Shown here: positions 21,848-33,539 of the stretch, one piece after another | How positions within the stretch are numbered: the first letter of the stretch is position 1 | Layout of the letters: every line of letters begins with the position of its first letter | Source: Anisodus tanguticus | Lineage: Eukaryota; Streptophyta; Magnoliopsida; Solanales; Solanaceae | NCBI GenBank assembly: GCA_034509755.1 | Contig: CM067542.1 | Location: 15,505,001 to 15,569,000, forward strand | Reading direction: 5' to 3' | DNA length: 64,000 nt | Notes under the pieces: model-generated | Database searches by the model: none | What the model was told of the DNA's origin: nothing | Seen by the model: the letters and a program-made list of their open reading frames with translations, nothing else | Made by a program: the position numbers and the translations under genes

Positions 21848-24346
21848 ATAAAATATATAAATACGACACAATTTATAATGAGTTTACAACAGATCAGAGA
21901 AGATAATGATAAATGGTATGAATACAAAGACTTTTATGTCAGTCAAACTGATGAAGAAAGTGAATCGGGATTAGAAAATATTAACTTTATTAACCAACAC
22001 TCAAATAGTGAAAGTAGTTCTGAGTAAAATGAATGTACAAGAAAAAGAAAAAGAGAATTATTAGAAGAAAGAAATTATTGGATACAATGTGAACAACATG
22101 TTCGCTATAAGTTTGTTACAACTACAACTACAAGTGAAACATGAAATAAATATTATAATGATAGATATAACAAGGTTACTAAAAAACTTAGTAGAATAAG
22201 AGAAAGATTAAGTGAGATAAACTGGCAACTTATTAGAATAAGAAGGAGTATATAGAAGAAATAATGGAAGATGAAAACGTTCGCCAAGAGGTAAGAGAAT
22301 TAGAACAAGATGAAAATCTCCAACAAATATTAAGGGAAATGAGTGTTAGACAAAATCCTAATACCTAATAGAATGGTAGCAATCTATATAGAAGCACATA
22401 CATAATATAATCCTAATAAAATGATAAAATAAAAAATCTATATTGATAGCGGAGCAGATTTATGCTTAGCTAGAAAAGATGTATTAGAATCACACAGGTG
22501 GAAGAGAACCAGATCACATAGAGCAAGAGTATCAAGATTTAATAAACAATCCAAAGAATTAGATGTGGTAGCAGAAAATATGAGAATTGTATTAGGAAAA
22601 ATAATATTCAGATTACCAAGAATATATCAATTAGATAATATGAAACAACATGTATTATTAGGAAACAACTTCCTAGATTACTTTAAGACACAGGTTATAG
22701 ATAGTAATACTTTTAGCTTACAAACACCTTGTAATAAATGGATAGTATTAAAAAGAATATTACCAATACATACATTAAGATTATGTACTGTAAAAACCGA
22801 TAGGAATAATAACCTACAACTATTAAAAGAAAAATATCTTAATATACTAAAAATGAACTTTGGAGAAGATCCAATTCAACTATGGAAAAAAGAAAAAATA
22901 TATGCAGAAATTAAGCTAATAAATGAAAATGATATAATCATATCCAAACCTATAAGATATAGTCCAACAGATCAAAAAGAATTTGAAACCCAATTAAAAG
23001 AATTACTAGAATTAAAAATGATACAAGAAAGTAAAAGCTCACATAGTAGCCAAGCCTTTTTAGTAAGGAAACATAGTGAACAAAAAAGAGGAAAAGCTAG
23101 AATGGTAATTGATTATAGAGAACTAAATAAAAATGCAATATTTGATGGATATTTTTTACCATATAAAAGAAACCTTATTAACATATTAGGAAATAAAAAT
23201 GGTTTAGTAAGTTTGATTGTAAAAGTGGATTTTGACAAATAAAACTAACAAATGAATCCAAATCTTTAACAGCCTTTAGTGCTCCTCAAAGACACTATGA
23301 ATAGAATGTACTACCCTTTGGATTAAAAAATGCACCACAAATATTTCAAAGAAGAATGGACCAAGTGTTTAGAAAATTAACAGAATTTTGTATAGTATAT
23401 ATTGACGACATATTAATATTTAGCGATAATCTAGACGATCATATAAAACATCTAGAAGAATTTATAGTAACTATAAAACAACACGAAATACTATTATCTA
23501 AAAAGAAATCTGAAATCTTTAAAAATAATATTGAATATTTATGATATATTATAGATAATGAAGGATTACAACTGCAAGAACACATAGTCACAAAGATAAA
23601 GAATTTCAAAGAAAAGCTAGAAAGTAAAAAAGAAGTACAACAGTTCTCAGGAGTAATAAATTATGCTTCAGACCATATAAAGGATACACATAGTTACAAA
23701 GATAAAGAATTTCGAAAAAAAGTTAGAAAGTAAAAAAGAAATACAATAGTTCTTAAGAGTAATAAATTATGCTTCAGATCATATAAATGATTTACCACTC
23801 TTAAGAAAATCATTACAAGAATTAACAAAGAAAAATATAACCTTTGAATGGAAACAAGAACATACTAAAGCTATAAAAGAAATCAAGAAAAAGGTAAAAA
23901 CATTACCAAAACATAGAATACCAACAGAAAAAGATCAACTAGAACTTTTTACTGACGCTAGTGATATAGGATGGGGAGCAGTCCTCATAGCTTATGATAA
24001 AGGAGATATAGATAAAGAGAAACCACTAATTTGTGGATAAGGAGGAGGAACATGAAAACCAAATGAGAAAAATTATCATATTAATGAGAAAGAATTATTA
24101 GCAGTAAAATTTGGAATAAAGATATTTCATTACCACTTATTACCAGTAAAATTTATTGTTAGAACTGACAACACACAGATAAGAGCTTTTATTACAAACA
24201 AGATAGATCATTTACCAGAATTGAATACAAGGAGATAATGACAATCATTCTTTTATTGTTATGATTTTATTGTTAAGAATATATCTGAAACTAAAAATGT
24301 TTTAGCTGATTTTCTTAGCAGATATAACAATGTCGATCAAAGGTGA
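21844..24346 (+). pseudogene. Pararetrovirus polymerase polyprotein: protease, reverse transcriptase, RNase H (broken)
   Basis: It starts at the ATG overlapping the coat stop. An acidic N-terminal part (to about 22370) has several stops. The protease at about 22430-22690 shows YIDSGADLCLA and HVLLGNNFLDYF. The RT at about 22900-23560 shows KARMVIDYRELNKNA and the active site YIDDILIF at 23398 onward. RNase H at about 23935-24330 shows LFTDASDIGWGAVL, NEKELLAVKFGIKIFHYHL and RTDNTQIRAF. Stops lie at about 23242, 23542 and in RNase H, and a 106-bp tandem duplication (23581-23792) shifts the frame. The stop at 24344-24346 overlaps the next ORF start by 17 bases. Only the largest open stretch, 22565-23242, is continuous. 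Confidence 0.85.
23581..23792 (+). repeat. 106-bp tandem duplication inside the viral polymerase
   Basis: Copies at 23581-23686 and 23687-23792 start CACATAGTCACAAAGATAAA and CACATAGTTACAAAGATAAA. They differ at about a dozen sites and by small changes. As 106 is not a multiple of three, the duplication alone breaks the frame between RT and RNase H. Confidence 0.85.
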
Positions 24347-24686
24347 TAACCTTGAAGAATATATTACCAACGCCATAGATTCCATTATACAAACCAATGA
24401 AATCATAATATCCAGATTACAAGAAAACACCAATCTTATAAACCAACTCAAAGAAGTCATACAAGACTTGATAACCCTGAAAACTTTACAAAATGAAACC
24501 CAATCCAAATTACCTATCACTACACCTGAAAGACCAAAAACCCCTACTACTAAAACTTTGGCACCATTTGTATCAAAATTGGCAACTATACCATCCTCTT
24601 CATCAACAGTATCAATGGCCGACAAACTGAAATATACACCTGAATATATCAGTGCTTATGAAAAGATCAATAAATTTTATGATTAG
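24330..24686 (+). pseudogene. Pararetrovirus last ORF, 5' part
   Basis: 119 codons from an ATG that overlaps the polymerase stop. The product starts MSIKGDNLEEYITNAIDSII, has a coiled-coil stretch and a Pro/Thr/Ser-rich linker (TTPERPKTPTTKTLAPF), and ends NKFYD at a stop at about 24686, beyond which viral similarity is not recognisable. The remainder of the gene appears to be the piece at 15829-16241, at the other end of the integrant. Confidence 0.6.
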
Positions 24687-24867
24687 AAGACTAACCCTCA
24701 TATTTTACGCAGTGTTAAACTGGGATACTGGGATAACTCCCTAATTCCTGTAACCAAACGGCCCCGGAAGGTATTACGTGAGGAGTCATTACAGATTTCC
24801 AGTGTTACGTATTATGGAAATGGCTGAAATATCCTCAACTTTATATATCAAGGGATGGCAGTTTCTT

Positions 24868-25094
24868 ACCCGCAAGGGTAGCCAAGTTGGTGTAGCAGTA
24901 GAGCGCGGGACCGCAAGGTCACGAGTTCGATCCCCTGCATAAACCTTCTTGGTTGAGCCTGTCACACATGGCTTGCCAAGTGTGGTTAATCGGCTGACGT
25001 GGTTTACAGGCTATTGCGTCAGTCCGGGGTTTACCCTGTGCGCACTCGAGAGAGTAGCGGCTGCGGGTTCCTTCGTCAACAACAAAAAAAAAAA
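24868..25094 (+). mobile_element. tRNA-derived SINE with perfect target duplication
   Basis: A 227-bp body flanked by identical 16-bp direct repeats GGGATGGCAGTTTCTT (24852-24867 and 25095-25110). It has pol III box A TAGCCAAGTTGG (24879-24890) and box B GAGTTCGATCC (24923-24933) at tRNA-like spacing, a tRNA-unrelated body, and an A-rich tail (about 25079-25094). It lies about 180 bp past the pararetrovirus end. The perfect duplication suggests a fairly recent insertion. I cannot assign the family name. Confidence 0.9.
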
Positions 25095-25110
25095 GGGATG
25101 GCAGTTTCTT

Positions 25111-26796
25111 CAGTAAAATAACTTGGCATTTTGGGACGAGATTTTTTAGTTCTATCAGTCTATAGTTCCCGATATATTAAAGCTTAAAATTTAATATCTT
25201 TTTTTGGAAAATGACAATGATAGGAGAAACATTTAGTTAAAGATCAACCTTGTTGGGAAACCATAGTGGCATAAATTAAGGGAGCATAACATATAGTTTA
25301 ACTGGTTATCTAGAACTTTAATATACCCAAGTCATTTGTTTGCAAGTAATTAACCGTATAAAAAAAGAATCATTTTTCTAATTGAAAAGGTAAAACCTCT
25401 AGGGAAACTTTTTGAAAGTATGATATTGATGGTGGTGGAGTATTGTTCTTTTTTCTTTTTGTGCTTTAAATAAAAGAGAAGTAAAGAGATGGGAATATGC
25501 AGAAGACAAATCTTGTATTCTAGGGTGATTTAGTTGACCATACAAATTCCATGGACTCCTTTATTTTATTAGATCTTGTGATTCCGCCTTTTCATCGGAC
25601 TCGGTACATAGAGTTTAATGCACTCCTTTTTTTTTCAGAAAAACAAAGTTACGTGAAGATGGCCACAGGTTTGGCACAAAAAGGAATTTGAGCTAATGGT
25701 CGGCTAAAAAGTTGAGGTATTGTTAGGACCCACCACCATGAGGAGGAGCGTCTTTGTTGTTCAGCAGATTTTTCCAGTCGCTCCTTACCTCTTTTTTCTT
25801 TGCTTTCTCTTCAAGGAATTAAAAAAAAACAGTTTTAAACTAGAAAATGATTGCCTGTATATTTTTCTTAAACAGTGAGCATGTTTGATTTAGTTTAAAC
25901 CATTGACGGTGTTACTAATTAACTCAATAATGTAAAGTGATCACTTCTTTTTTTGTCCCTAACTTTCAGTGCACCGCCCACGCATGAAGATTGTGGATGT
26001 AAATGGAAGTCATTTCCTACTAGAAGTGCATGGGTGCTGTCATGTATTGTCAAATGTATACAAGCACCATTGACAGGATTCTTGAGTTACTCATCTTCTT
26101 TATCCTGCCTTTGTTCCACGCATGATAGTTATAGTCTTTTATCTTGTGCTTTTTAAGTTGGTGATGTTAGGTCAATTTACGTCCATTTTGATTATTTTAT
26201 CGGGTATTTATTACTTTTCATTAATGGAATTTCATCAAGGTTTAGGTTTAGGTAAAATGAGTCATACAATTATTTCACAAAATAATTATTCTTTGCTAAT
26301 ATTGGAGAAGTTTCACAATAGCATATTGATTAGGTTTTCACCCCTTGATGTTAAGGAACTTAAGATCTAACTAATGGTAGAGTTCCCACACTATCTAGCT
26401 ATTCAAGCACGTACTTATGCCAAACTTACCTACCATATTACAACCTTAAAAACTCGGGTTTTTTTTAAAACAGTTATATAGAGATCAATTTATGCATGCC
26501 TCGATTTTGTCACTAGATATTTGCTAGCGTGTAACTCTGTCTACCAAGACTGGCGTGTGAAAAGAATCACTGATGATGTTCTTTATTTCTACTAGGACTT
26601 GAACAATATTCACTAATATTTGCGTCCACTTCATTGACCTCTTAGGACAAACACTAGGGTGAAAATCATGTATGAATTATTTAATTATTTCATGTCTACG
26701 ATACTTCATACTTTTTTTGGTTGAAACGATACTTCATACTACTTGATAAGAGACAATACTGATTTCATTGAGTTAATTTGCATGAGTTATGGTTTA
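25111..26796. other. AT-rich intergenic DNA, nothing recognised
   Basis: About 1.7 kb between the SINE and copia element D. Short open stretches (for example 25953-26156) have no recognisable product and no splice context. No RNA gene or ordered repeat was seen. Confidence 0.5.
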
Positions 26797-27615
26797 GGTT
26801 GGAAATTTAACTATATGAGATTGAGTTTTTTCTCATCTTTAATGACTTAAACACATGGGGCCTGCATGTCGAAAACATCGTTTCTTCATACATGCCTAAT
26901 ATACTAAATGAGTAGATAATATAAGTGTCAAGTATCGTCAAATTTCGTTGAGGAATGAAAGAGATATTGATGCACAAAGTAAGGCGTTTGAGACACAAAT
27001 ATATGGATTGGTTTGGCCAAAAAATAGAACTCCCACATCAGTTGAATATGGAAGGATTGAGGACTATATTAACTATAGTTTTGTGTAAGGGTTTGGGACC
27101 CCAAAGGGTGACCCAAGTTTTAAGAAGGGGAGGACCTAGGTGAGCTTGGGTTCGGGGCTAAGCCCCACGCGCGCTACCGCCGGTCCGGGTCGGGTCGTGG
27201 GCCGTGGGCTTTCTTCCAAAATTCTCTTTTGGTCCCCGAAATGTTTTTTATTTATACTTTGGTCCCTGAAGATTTCGGAAAACCAAACGGCCCCAGCCAA
27301 CGGATCTAACTTCAACAGTCAGAATCCGCCCTCTTCTTCATCTATAAATTGAACATTACTGTTCAGTTCAAACAGACAAGAAAAAAAAAACCAGAAAATC
27401 CTCTCCTCTATTTGCAATCTGTTCAATATTCGTTTTCTTCGCCATAATCAATATTACTAGCTTTGTATTGTTGGTTGTTGTTGTTTTATCTTGGGAGACT
27501 ATTGTCCAATACCGTAAAAGCATCTATACAGGGCAATTTTATCTTAAAGAGAAAGAGTCATCTCTCGACTCAGTTTTCCTTCTTGATTAACCTTTCTAAT
27601 ACACTTTCACCTACA
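26797..27615 (+). repeat. 5' LTR of copia D
   Basis: About 819 bp, from GGTTGGAAATTTAAC to CACTTTCACCTACA. It contains a TATA box in TCATCTATAAATTG (about 27339-27352), matching the same motif in the 3' LTR at about 36120. The gag ATG follows 36 bases after the LTR end. Confidence 0.85.
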
Positions 27616-28049
27616 GTTTAAGACAAAATATATTTCTAAGTGTTCGAAAGATGTCTTCTTCAACCATTGCCAATGGTTCTGCTCCTGCCAGTTTCCAAAG
27701 CGAACGCCCAAAAAAGTTTTTGGGTACCAATTTCAAGAGATGGCAACAAAAGATGTTGTTCTATCTTACTATGTTGAACTTGTCACACTTTCTGACAGAA
27801 GATCCTCCTTCTGGTGGGGATGCAATAGACACTCAGTCTAACACAACGACTGAAGTGGGCAAAGATATCCAGATCACAAATTCCCTGAAGTTAACACTGG
27901 ATGCCTGGAATCATAGTAATTTCATGTGCAAAAAATGCATTCTGAACGGTCTGTCGGATACTCTATATTGTGTATTGCACTGTGAAGACGGCAAAGGAGT
28001 TGTGGGAAAAACTCAAGAAAAAGTACAGCGCACAAGATGCGGGTACTAA

Positions 28050-31000
28050 TAGGGATGGCAATTGGGTGGGGCGGGTACGGGTACCCCCTCCCTCGCACTC
28101 GTACCCGCCAGAAAATTTTATACCCTCTATCTGTGGCGGGTACAATTTCAACATTCATACCCGCCTAGGCGGGTATATTCCTAAATTCACACTTGCTCCA
28201 CCACCCAAGTGGATATCCGCCACCCGGCAATACCCGCATGTACCCGCCAACCATATTTTATAATCAATTCATTTGTGATCAATTAGTGATCAACATTATC
28301 CCAAAAATTCAAATTCCAATATGCTCTGCCATGGTTATTGGTTCCATAAATATGCTTAATATAAATAAACAACAATAGGTACATAAGAAGATAAATCCAT
28401 TATACTATGTAGTCTCAAATTCTGCTCCACCAAGGGGACACGAGCTCACATGTTACAGGGACTTAACCACTAAAAATACTTCAGAACTAAGTTCTCTTGG
28501 CCTCCAACCTCCATAATATCATCATGGATAGAAAGATAATGCTTCAGTTAGCTATAAATATGGTTAGGACTGACATATATGTACCCCCTAGCCAGTTCCG
28601 ACAGTAGACTACTTTTCATCTAGCTTTTGGTTTGTGGAATGGCTTTGAATGAGAACCTCGTTCTTACTCTATCTCACCCCAAGTGCAATAACAACATAAC
28701 CAACAATAGTTAAACCAGTATAGTTAACAAATGACAACTATACTCAAAGTAATTCAACAGAGGACTTGAGTATCATCTTCACTAAGTGGTGAATATTTAT
28801 ACAAATTATCTCGAGCGCTTACAACAACAAACACCTCCCTAAACTTCATAGCAACTAGAAGCATGTCATACGTCGAATTCCATCGAGTTTTACAATCAAG
28901 TATTAGCGATTTTGAACAATTAGGAACAACTTGCTTAGCTACTTGTTCAAATTTTTGAGCTCTCTTATGTGATGAAGTCCAAAAGATAACACTTTCCCTA
29001 ATTCTTTCAATACCCTCTTTGAACACGGCACATAAGCCATCTTGAACAATCATATTAAGTATGTGTGCACAACAACGCATATGAATAAAATGCCTATGCA
29101 ACATCAGTGAACCATAAGGAAACTCCTCACACAATAAATTCATCATCGCATCATTTGTAGTGCAATTATCAATCGTTATAAAAGACAATCTAAGATCAAA
29201 ATTCCAAGATTGAATGCATTCTTTTAAAGACTCAGCAAGCACCTCAGTTGTATGAGGTGCCGGGACATATAAGAACCTATTAGATTGATATGAACACACA
29301 AAACCCATCATGAAACAGAGGACTATAATACTACTATTAAGAAATTCAAAATAAAAACTTGCATAATCACACAAGAAATAGTACCTGATGATTCGACTTT
29401 GGAGTTTCCATGAATTATCAACGAAGTGTGCGATGACAGCCATGTATATTTTTTTTTATAGTTTGCAGTCCACATGTCGGTAGTCAATGCAACCCTTCCT
29501 TTGACTTTCCTTAACAAAAAACTTATACTCTCTTTTTCAACATTGTATCGTTGGAGAATGTCTTTTTTTATTGTGTTGCGGCAGGGAACCTTGAAACCTG
29601 GTTGAAGAGTATTAGAGTACTTTCTAAAGCCATAATGCTCAACCATGCTTAGTGGGTATTCATGGAGAATAATCATTCCCGCTAAGTCTTGTCTCGCATT
29701 ATCTTGGCGGAACTCATACGGGACAATGTAAGCGTCTCATTTGTATCACAAGGGCTAGCAAGTGTACCAAACATCTTTGTTTATCGGAGATCCATGCATT
29801 TCTTTTTTGGATATTTACTTGTATGCTTTTTCAAGTGACTTGTTTCCGCTCTCGGTCCTCCAGCAAGTTGCTTCAAACAATGGTTGCACTCCGCTTTTAT
29901 TTCTTCCCTTACTCGTTTCCTTGTAAAATTATCCCAAGCTTTTGATGCATGTCTACTAGTTTAGGGCAAAACAGAAGGATCTGCAGAATTAGTTTGCTCT
30001 TGGCTCTCTTTAATTTCTTCACCTTTTTTCACTGTATTCGGAGTACAACTTATCGTAGAAGGATCTGATGGTTTTGAGGAAGACTTCGTAATGGCATTAC
30101 CCTTGCTTGCCATTCTTACCTATGCAATTACATATATACAGATTATGAGGTGATTATGTTGTTGAAGTGCACATTGAGTTATTCAGTTTCTCATGATCTA
30201 AAGGACAACATTGAAGAATGTTAAATTTATTTTATGCAGAATATTAAACTCAACATCCAATTCTAAAATTACATTGTTCTTTGATAAATGCACAAGTACA
30301 CCTATCCTATTTATCTTCTTGACCCGTATATGATGCACTAACAACCTTTGTTAATACAAGTGTAAAAGACATGGGCATAGATTCAATAACATAGACAGTA
30401 CACACATGATATCATTTTTTTGACATTTAAGCAAATAACTTAGACAAATCTGAGCATAGAAGTGCAGGACAATATGTAAACCAACAAGACACAAGAAACA
30501 AGCTAGATGAGTTACTTTAGGCATGAAACAGTCATATTATGAGTTCAAAATCAAACATAATAACATAAAACAGATCACTTTGAGTTCACTTAAATATTTT
30601 ATGTCTTTAAAAGTTACATGACAATACTAGCTCAAGTTCAAAATAATCCTTTAGTTTAGATTTTAAAAAAAATTGTTTCCTATAGTTCATCTAACACTAA
30701 TCAATCCATACGACCACCATTTTTTTTCAGAAAAGCCAACTTCAAATAGAGAAACAAAAGGGATGGATTTAAGCACGCTGGTTTTAACAAAATATGAACC
30801 CAAAGGCATTGCATGTAAGCACGTTGGTGTTCTTCAATCTATTTAAAATTTTGATTTACAGAAAAAAGTATTTAAAATTAATTAATACCTGTTGTCAGTG
30901 TCTCAGGGACAGGGAGGCGTGAAGGTTGATGGCGGTGTGACGGAGAACGAGAGAGGGATGAGATACGGCGCGTGAAGACCGAAGAGAAGAGTGAACGAGA

Positions 31001-31367
31001 AAGGGAGCCGGGAAGCCTGAAGACCCAAGAGAAGGGTGAACTGGTGAATGTTGTTGAATAGGGAGTGTAAGTGAGTAGGGTTTTAACTTTTAACTGGACT
31101 TGTGGGCGTGTAAGTGAGTATTATTTACATTGGGCTTATGGGCTTACAGACTGCTACAACTATTACTGGACTTATGGGGCGGGTAGGCAGGCGGTTGGAA
31201 GCGGGGCGGGGGAGGTGGGTATGAGGCGGTATAACTGCAAATCCACCACCTACCCGTCATTCAATACCCATACCCGCCTACTACCTGCCAAAGTTATACC
31301 CATACCCACCCCAACTAGGGCGGATGCGGTGCGAAATCCGCAAAATTATACCCACCTGCCATCCCTA
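28050..31367 (-). mobile_element. hAT DNA transposon inserted in copia D gag
   Basis: A 3318-bp element with 11-bp terminal inverted repeats TAGGGATGGCA at both ends. It is flanked by a perfect 8-bp target duplication GGTACTAA (28042-28049 and 31368-31375), the signature of hAT elements. Both ends (about 28060-28260 and 31180-31350) are packed with short GCGGGTA/TACCCGC motifs in both orientations, as in subterminal transposase-binding regions. A broken transposase gene is on the minus strand. Removing the element and one duplication copy leaves the gag codons contiguous at this point, so the insertion is younger than copia D. Confidence 0.94.
28754..30113 (-). pseudogene. hAT transposase (BED finger, Ac/Ricesleeper type), broken and C-terminally truncated
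   Basis: A start at 30111-30113 (MASKGNAITKSSSKPSDPST) leads to a BED zinc finger at about 29820-29900 with CNHC followed by HLKKH. The central catalytic part includes KGRVALTTDMWTANYKKKY (29459-29520), PAPHTTEVLAESLKECIQSW and FITIDNCTTNDAMMNLL (about 29150-29270), then CAHILNMIVQDGL and LDCKTRWNSTYDML. A likely intron (about 29275-29393, GTACT to ATAG) separates two of these blocks. Damage includes an in-frame stop at 29961-29963, stops at about 29690-29780, a frameshift at the A-run at 29450-29459, and loss of the C-terminal dimerisation (hATC) region after SEDDTQVLC. Confidence 0.85.
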
Positions 31368-31949
31368 GGTACTAAGAAATTCATCCTTGAAAAGTTTCTG
31401 AAATTTCAAATGGTGGATGGTAAATCAGTGATGTCCCAAATCCAGGAGTTTCAAATGATTCTTCATCATCTGGATTTGGAAGGAATTGAGCCAAACGAGC
31501 AATTTCTGATTGCATCTTTGATTGAGAAATTGCCTCTCTCATGAAATGAGTTCATGAATTATCTCAAACTAAAGACAAAAGAAATGGGGTTTGAAGACCT
31601 TATCATCAAACTGCAAATACATGAGGACAATAAAAGGGCTATATCTAAGGGAAAGCAGCCAATGGAGGAAAAAGCGAATCTGGTTGATTCGAAGGGAAAT
31701 GCTAACAAAAAGCGCAAGTTCCAGGGAGAAGGCAAAAGCCAACCGATGGAGAGGTTCAAATGAAACTGCCATCACTGTGGAAAGCATGGCCATGTGATCA
31801 AAGAGTGCCACAAACTGAAGCGAGAACATAAGGAAAAGGCCAAGAACATATGCAAGGCCAAGGCTAACGTTGTACAAGACGAGGGTGGTCCTTCAAACGT
31901 TGATGACATAATTGTGGATTTCTCGACTGTAGTGCTGGAGGCAAATATG

Positions 31950-33283
31950 GTGGAGAATACAAGGCAATGATGGATAGACACGGGTGCAACCCGTCACATC
32001 TGCTCTGACAAGAGTTCATTCTCTTCTTACGCCCCAATCACGGGCAAAAAGTTGTTCATGGACAACGACGCTACCTCTGAAGTGGAAGGGGTTGGAAATG
32101 TTGTCCTCAAAATGACTTCAGGCAAAGAGCTTACTCTGAAGGAAGTGATGCACGTCCCTGACATCCACAAAAACTTGGTTTAAGTGCCTCTATTGGTCAA
32201 GGATGGCTTTAGACTAGTTTTTTAGTCCAACAAATTTGTAATAACTAAGAATGGTATATTTGTAGGAAGGGGTTTCGCGTGTGACGGCCTCTTCAAAATA
32301 AATACTATGTCTGTAATCCATTTATTTAATAAAATAAAGCATTCTCCCTACTTGCTTGAATCCTCTAATTTATGGCATCATAGATTAAGACATATTAACT
32401 ATAAACCCATTCAAAAGTTAGTAAAGTTGGAATTGTTGCCTTCCTTCGACATAAACCCTCAACATAAATGTGAGGTGTGCGTACAGGCAAAATTAACCAA
32501 ATCATCTTTCCATTCAGTTGAAAGAAACACCGCTCCTCTAGAACTTATTCACACCGACATATGTGATTTAAAGTTTGAGCAAACTAGAGAGGGAACAAGT
32601 ACTTTGTGACTTTTATTGATGATAGTACAAGGTATTGTTATGTTTACTTATTGAAAAGTAAAGATGAATCGTTTGAAGCATTTAAATGTTACAAAGCATA
32701 AGTTGAAAATCAACTAAACCAACGGATTAAGGCAATTTGTAGTGAAAGAGGAGGAGAATACGTAGCACCATTTGAAGAATATTGTGCTCAATTCGGCATT
32801 ATTCATCAAACGACCAATCCTTACTCGCCTCAGTCTAACGATATTGTCGAGCGCAAAAATCGTACATTAAAGGAAATAATGAATATTTTACTTATCAATT
32901 CCGGTTTAGCTCAAAATATGTGGGACGGAGCAATTCTTACCGCTAATACAATTCTCAATAGAGTTCCACATAAGCGTAAGGATAAAACTCCATATGAATG
33001 ATGAAAAGGAAAGAAACTCACTTACAAATATTTGAAAGTGTGGGGCTGTTTGGCAAAGGTCGAATTACCTAAATCAAAACAGGTCAAAATTGGACCTAAG
33101 ACTGTAGATTGCTTATTCATCGGATATGTAAATAATAGTAGTGCTTATCACTTCTTAGTGTATAAGTCGGAGATACCTGATATCCACGAGGGTACGATCA
33201 TGGAATCAAGGAATGCTGAATTCTTTGAACAGATTTTTCCTCGAAAGAAAAAAATAAATAATTTCGCGCAAACGAAGTTATGA
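31950..33283 (+). pseudogene. Copia D protease and integrase (broken)
   Basis: Protease motif WIDTGATRHICS at about 31972. The zinc-binding region has LWHHRLRHINYKPIQKLVKL and KCEVCVQAK (32370-32500). The integrase core includes LELIHTDICDLKF, then FIDDSTRYCYVYLLKSKDES and NPYSPQSNDIVERKNRTLKE (where the family has G-V/I-V/A-ERKNRTL). The C-terminal part is at 33032-33283 (LKVWGCLAKVELPKSKQVKI, DCLFIGYVNNSSAYHFLVY). Stops at about 32180, 32223, 32609, 32700 and 33000 break it. Confidence 0.87.
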
Positions 33284-33539
33284 ACAAAATTCTCAAAATC
33301 AACAAGACCCGGGAATTTCTGATTATCCGAAACTAGACGTTCCAGATCTACCGGACTCAGAAGTTACTGACTATCCGAAACTTAATGTTCCAAATCTACA
33401 GAACTTAGGGGTTCTAGAGGTTGAACCAAGATGAAGCAAAAGGGCAAAAAAGGACCAAACCTTTGGTCCAGATTTTCTAACATATATGGTTGAAAATGAA
33501 CCGAGGACAATTAAGGAAGCATTGTCAACTCCAGAAGCA

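Larger units (their letters stand above)
15798..24690 (+). mobile_element. Endogenous pararetrovirus (Caulimoviridae, Solendovirus-like), circularly permuted, decayed
   Basis: An 8.9-kb AT-rich block with the order: 3' part of the last ORF, 47-bp repeats, TATA box, leader, tRNA-Met primer site, coiled-coil ORF1, 30K movement protein, a small ORF, coat protein with zinc knuckle, protease-RT-RNase H, and 5' part of the last ORF. Adjacent ORFs overlap by a few bases. There is no integrase and there are no LTRs, which excludes a retrotransposon. Separate MP, CP and pol ORFs plus a downstream extra ORF fit Solendovirus or Cavemovirus layout better than Petuvirus or Badnavirus. The genus call is inference. 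Every ORF is broken by stops or frameshifts, so this is a non-functional relic. Confidence 0.88.
27651..31763 (+). pseudogene. Copia D gag, split by the hAT element
   Basis: The N-terminal part is 27651-28041 (MSSSTIANGSAPASFQ, FKRWQQKMLFYLTMLNLSHF). The frame is cut at 28042-28049 by the hAT insertion and resumes at 31376 (KKFILEKFLKFQMVDGKSVM, FQMILHHLDLEGIEPNEQF). A stop at about 31542 and another at 31761 precede a zinc knuckle CHHCGKHGHVIKEC at about 31767-31808. Upstream of the insertion a frameshift near 27990 is also visible. In the intact family this would be the capsid-nucleocapsid protein. Confidence 0.85.

Noticed and set aside
15798..24690. Possible intact or infectious viral copy
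   Set aside because: Every reading frame contains stops or frameshifts, and the polymerase carries a frame-breaking duplication.
24879..24933. Possible functional tRNA gene
   Set aside because: Box A and box B are present, but the sequence does not close into a cloverleaf, it continues into a SINE body with an A-rich tail, and it is flanked by a perfect target duplication.
31071..31544. A 157-codon ORF across the hAT right end and copia gag
   Set aside because: It starts inside the transposon end and enters the gag frame by chance. It is a fusion created by the insertion, not a gene.
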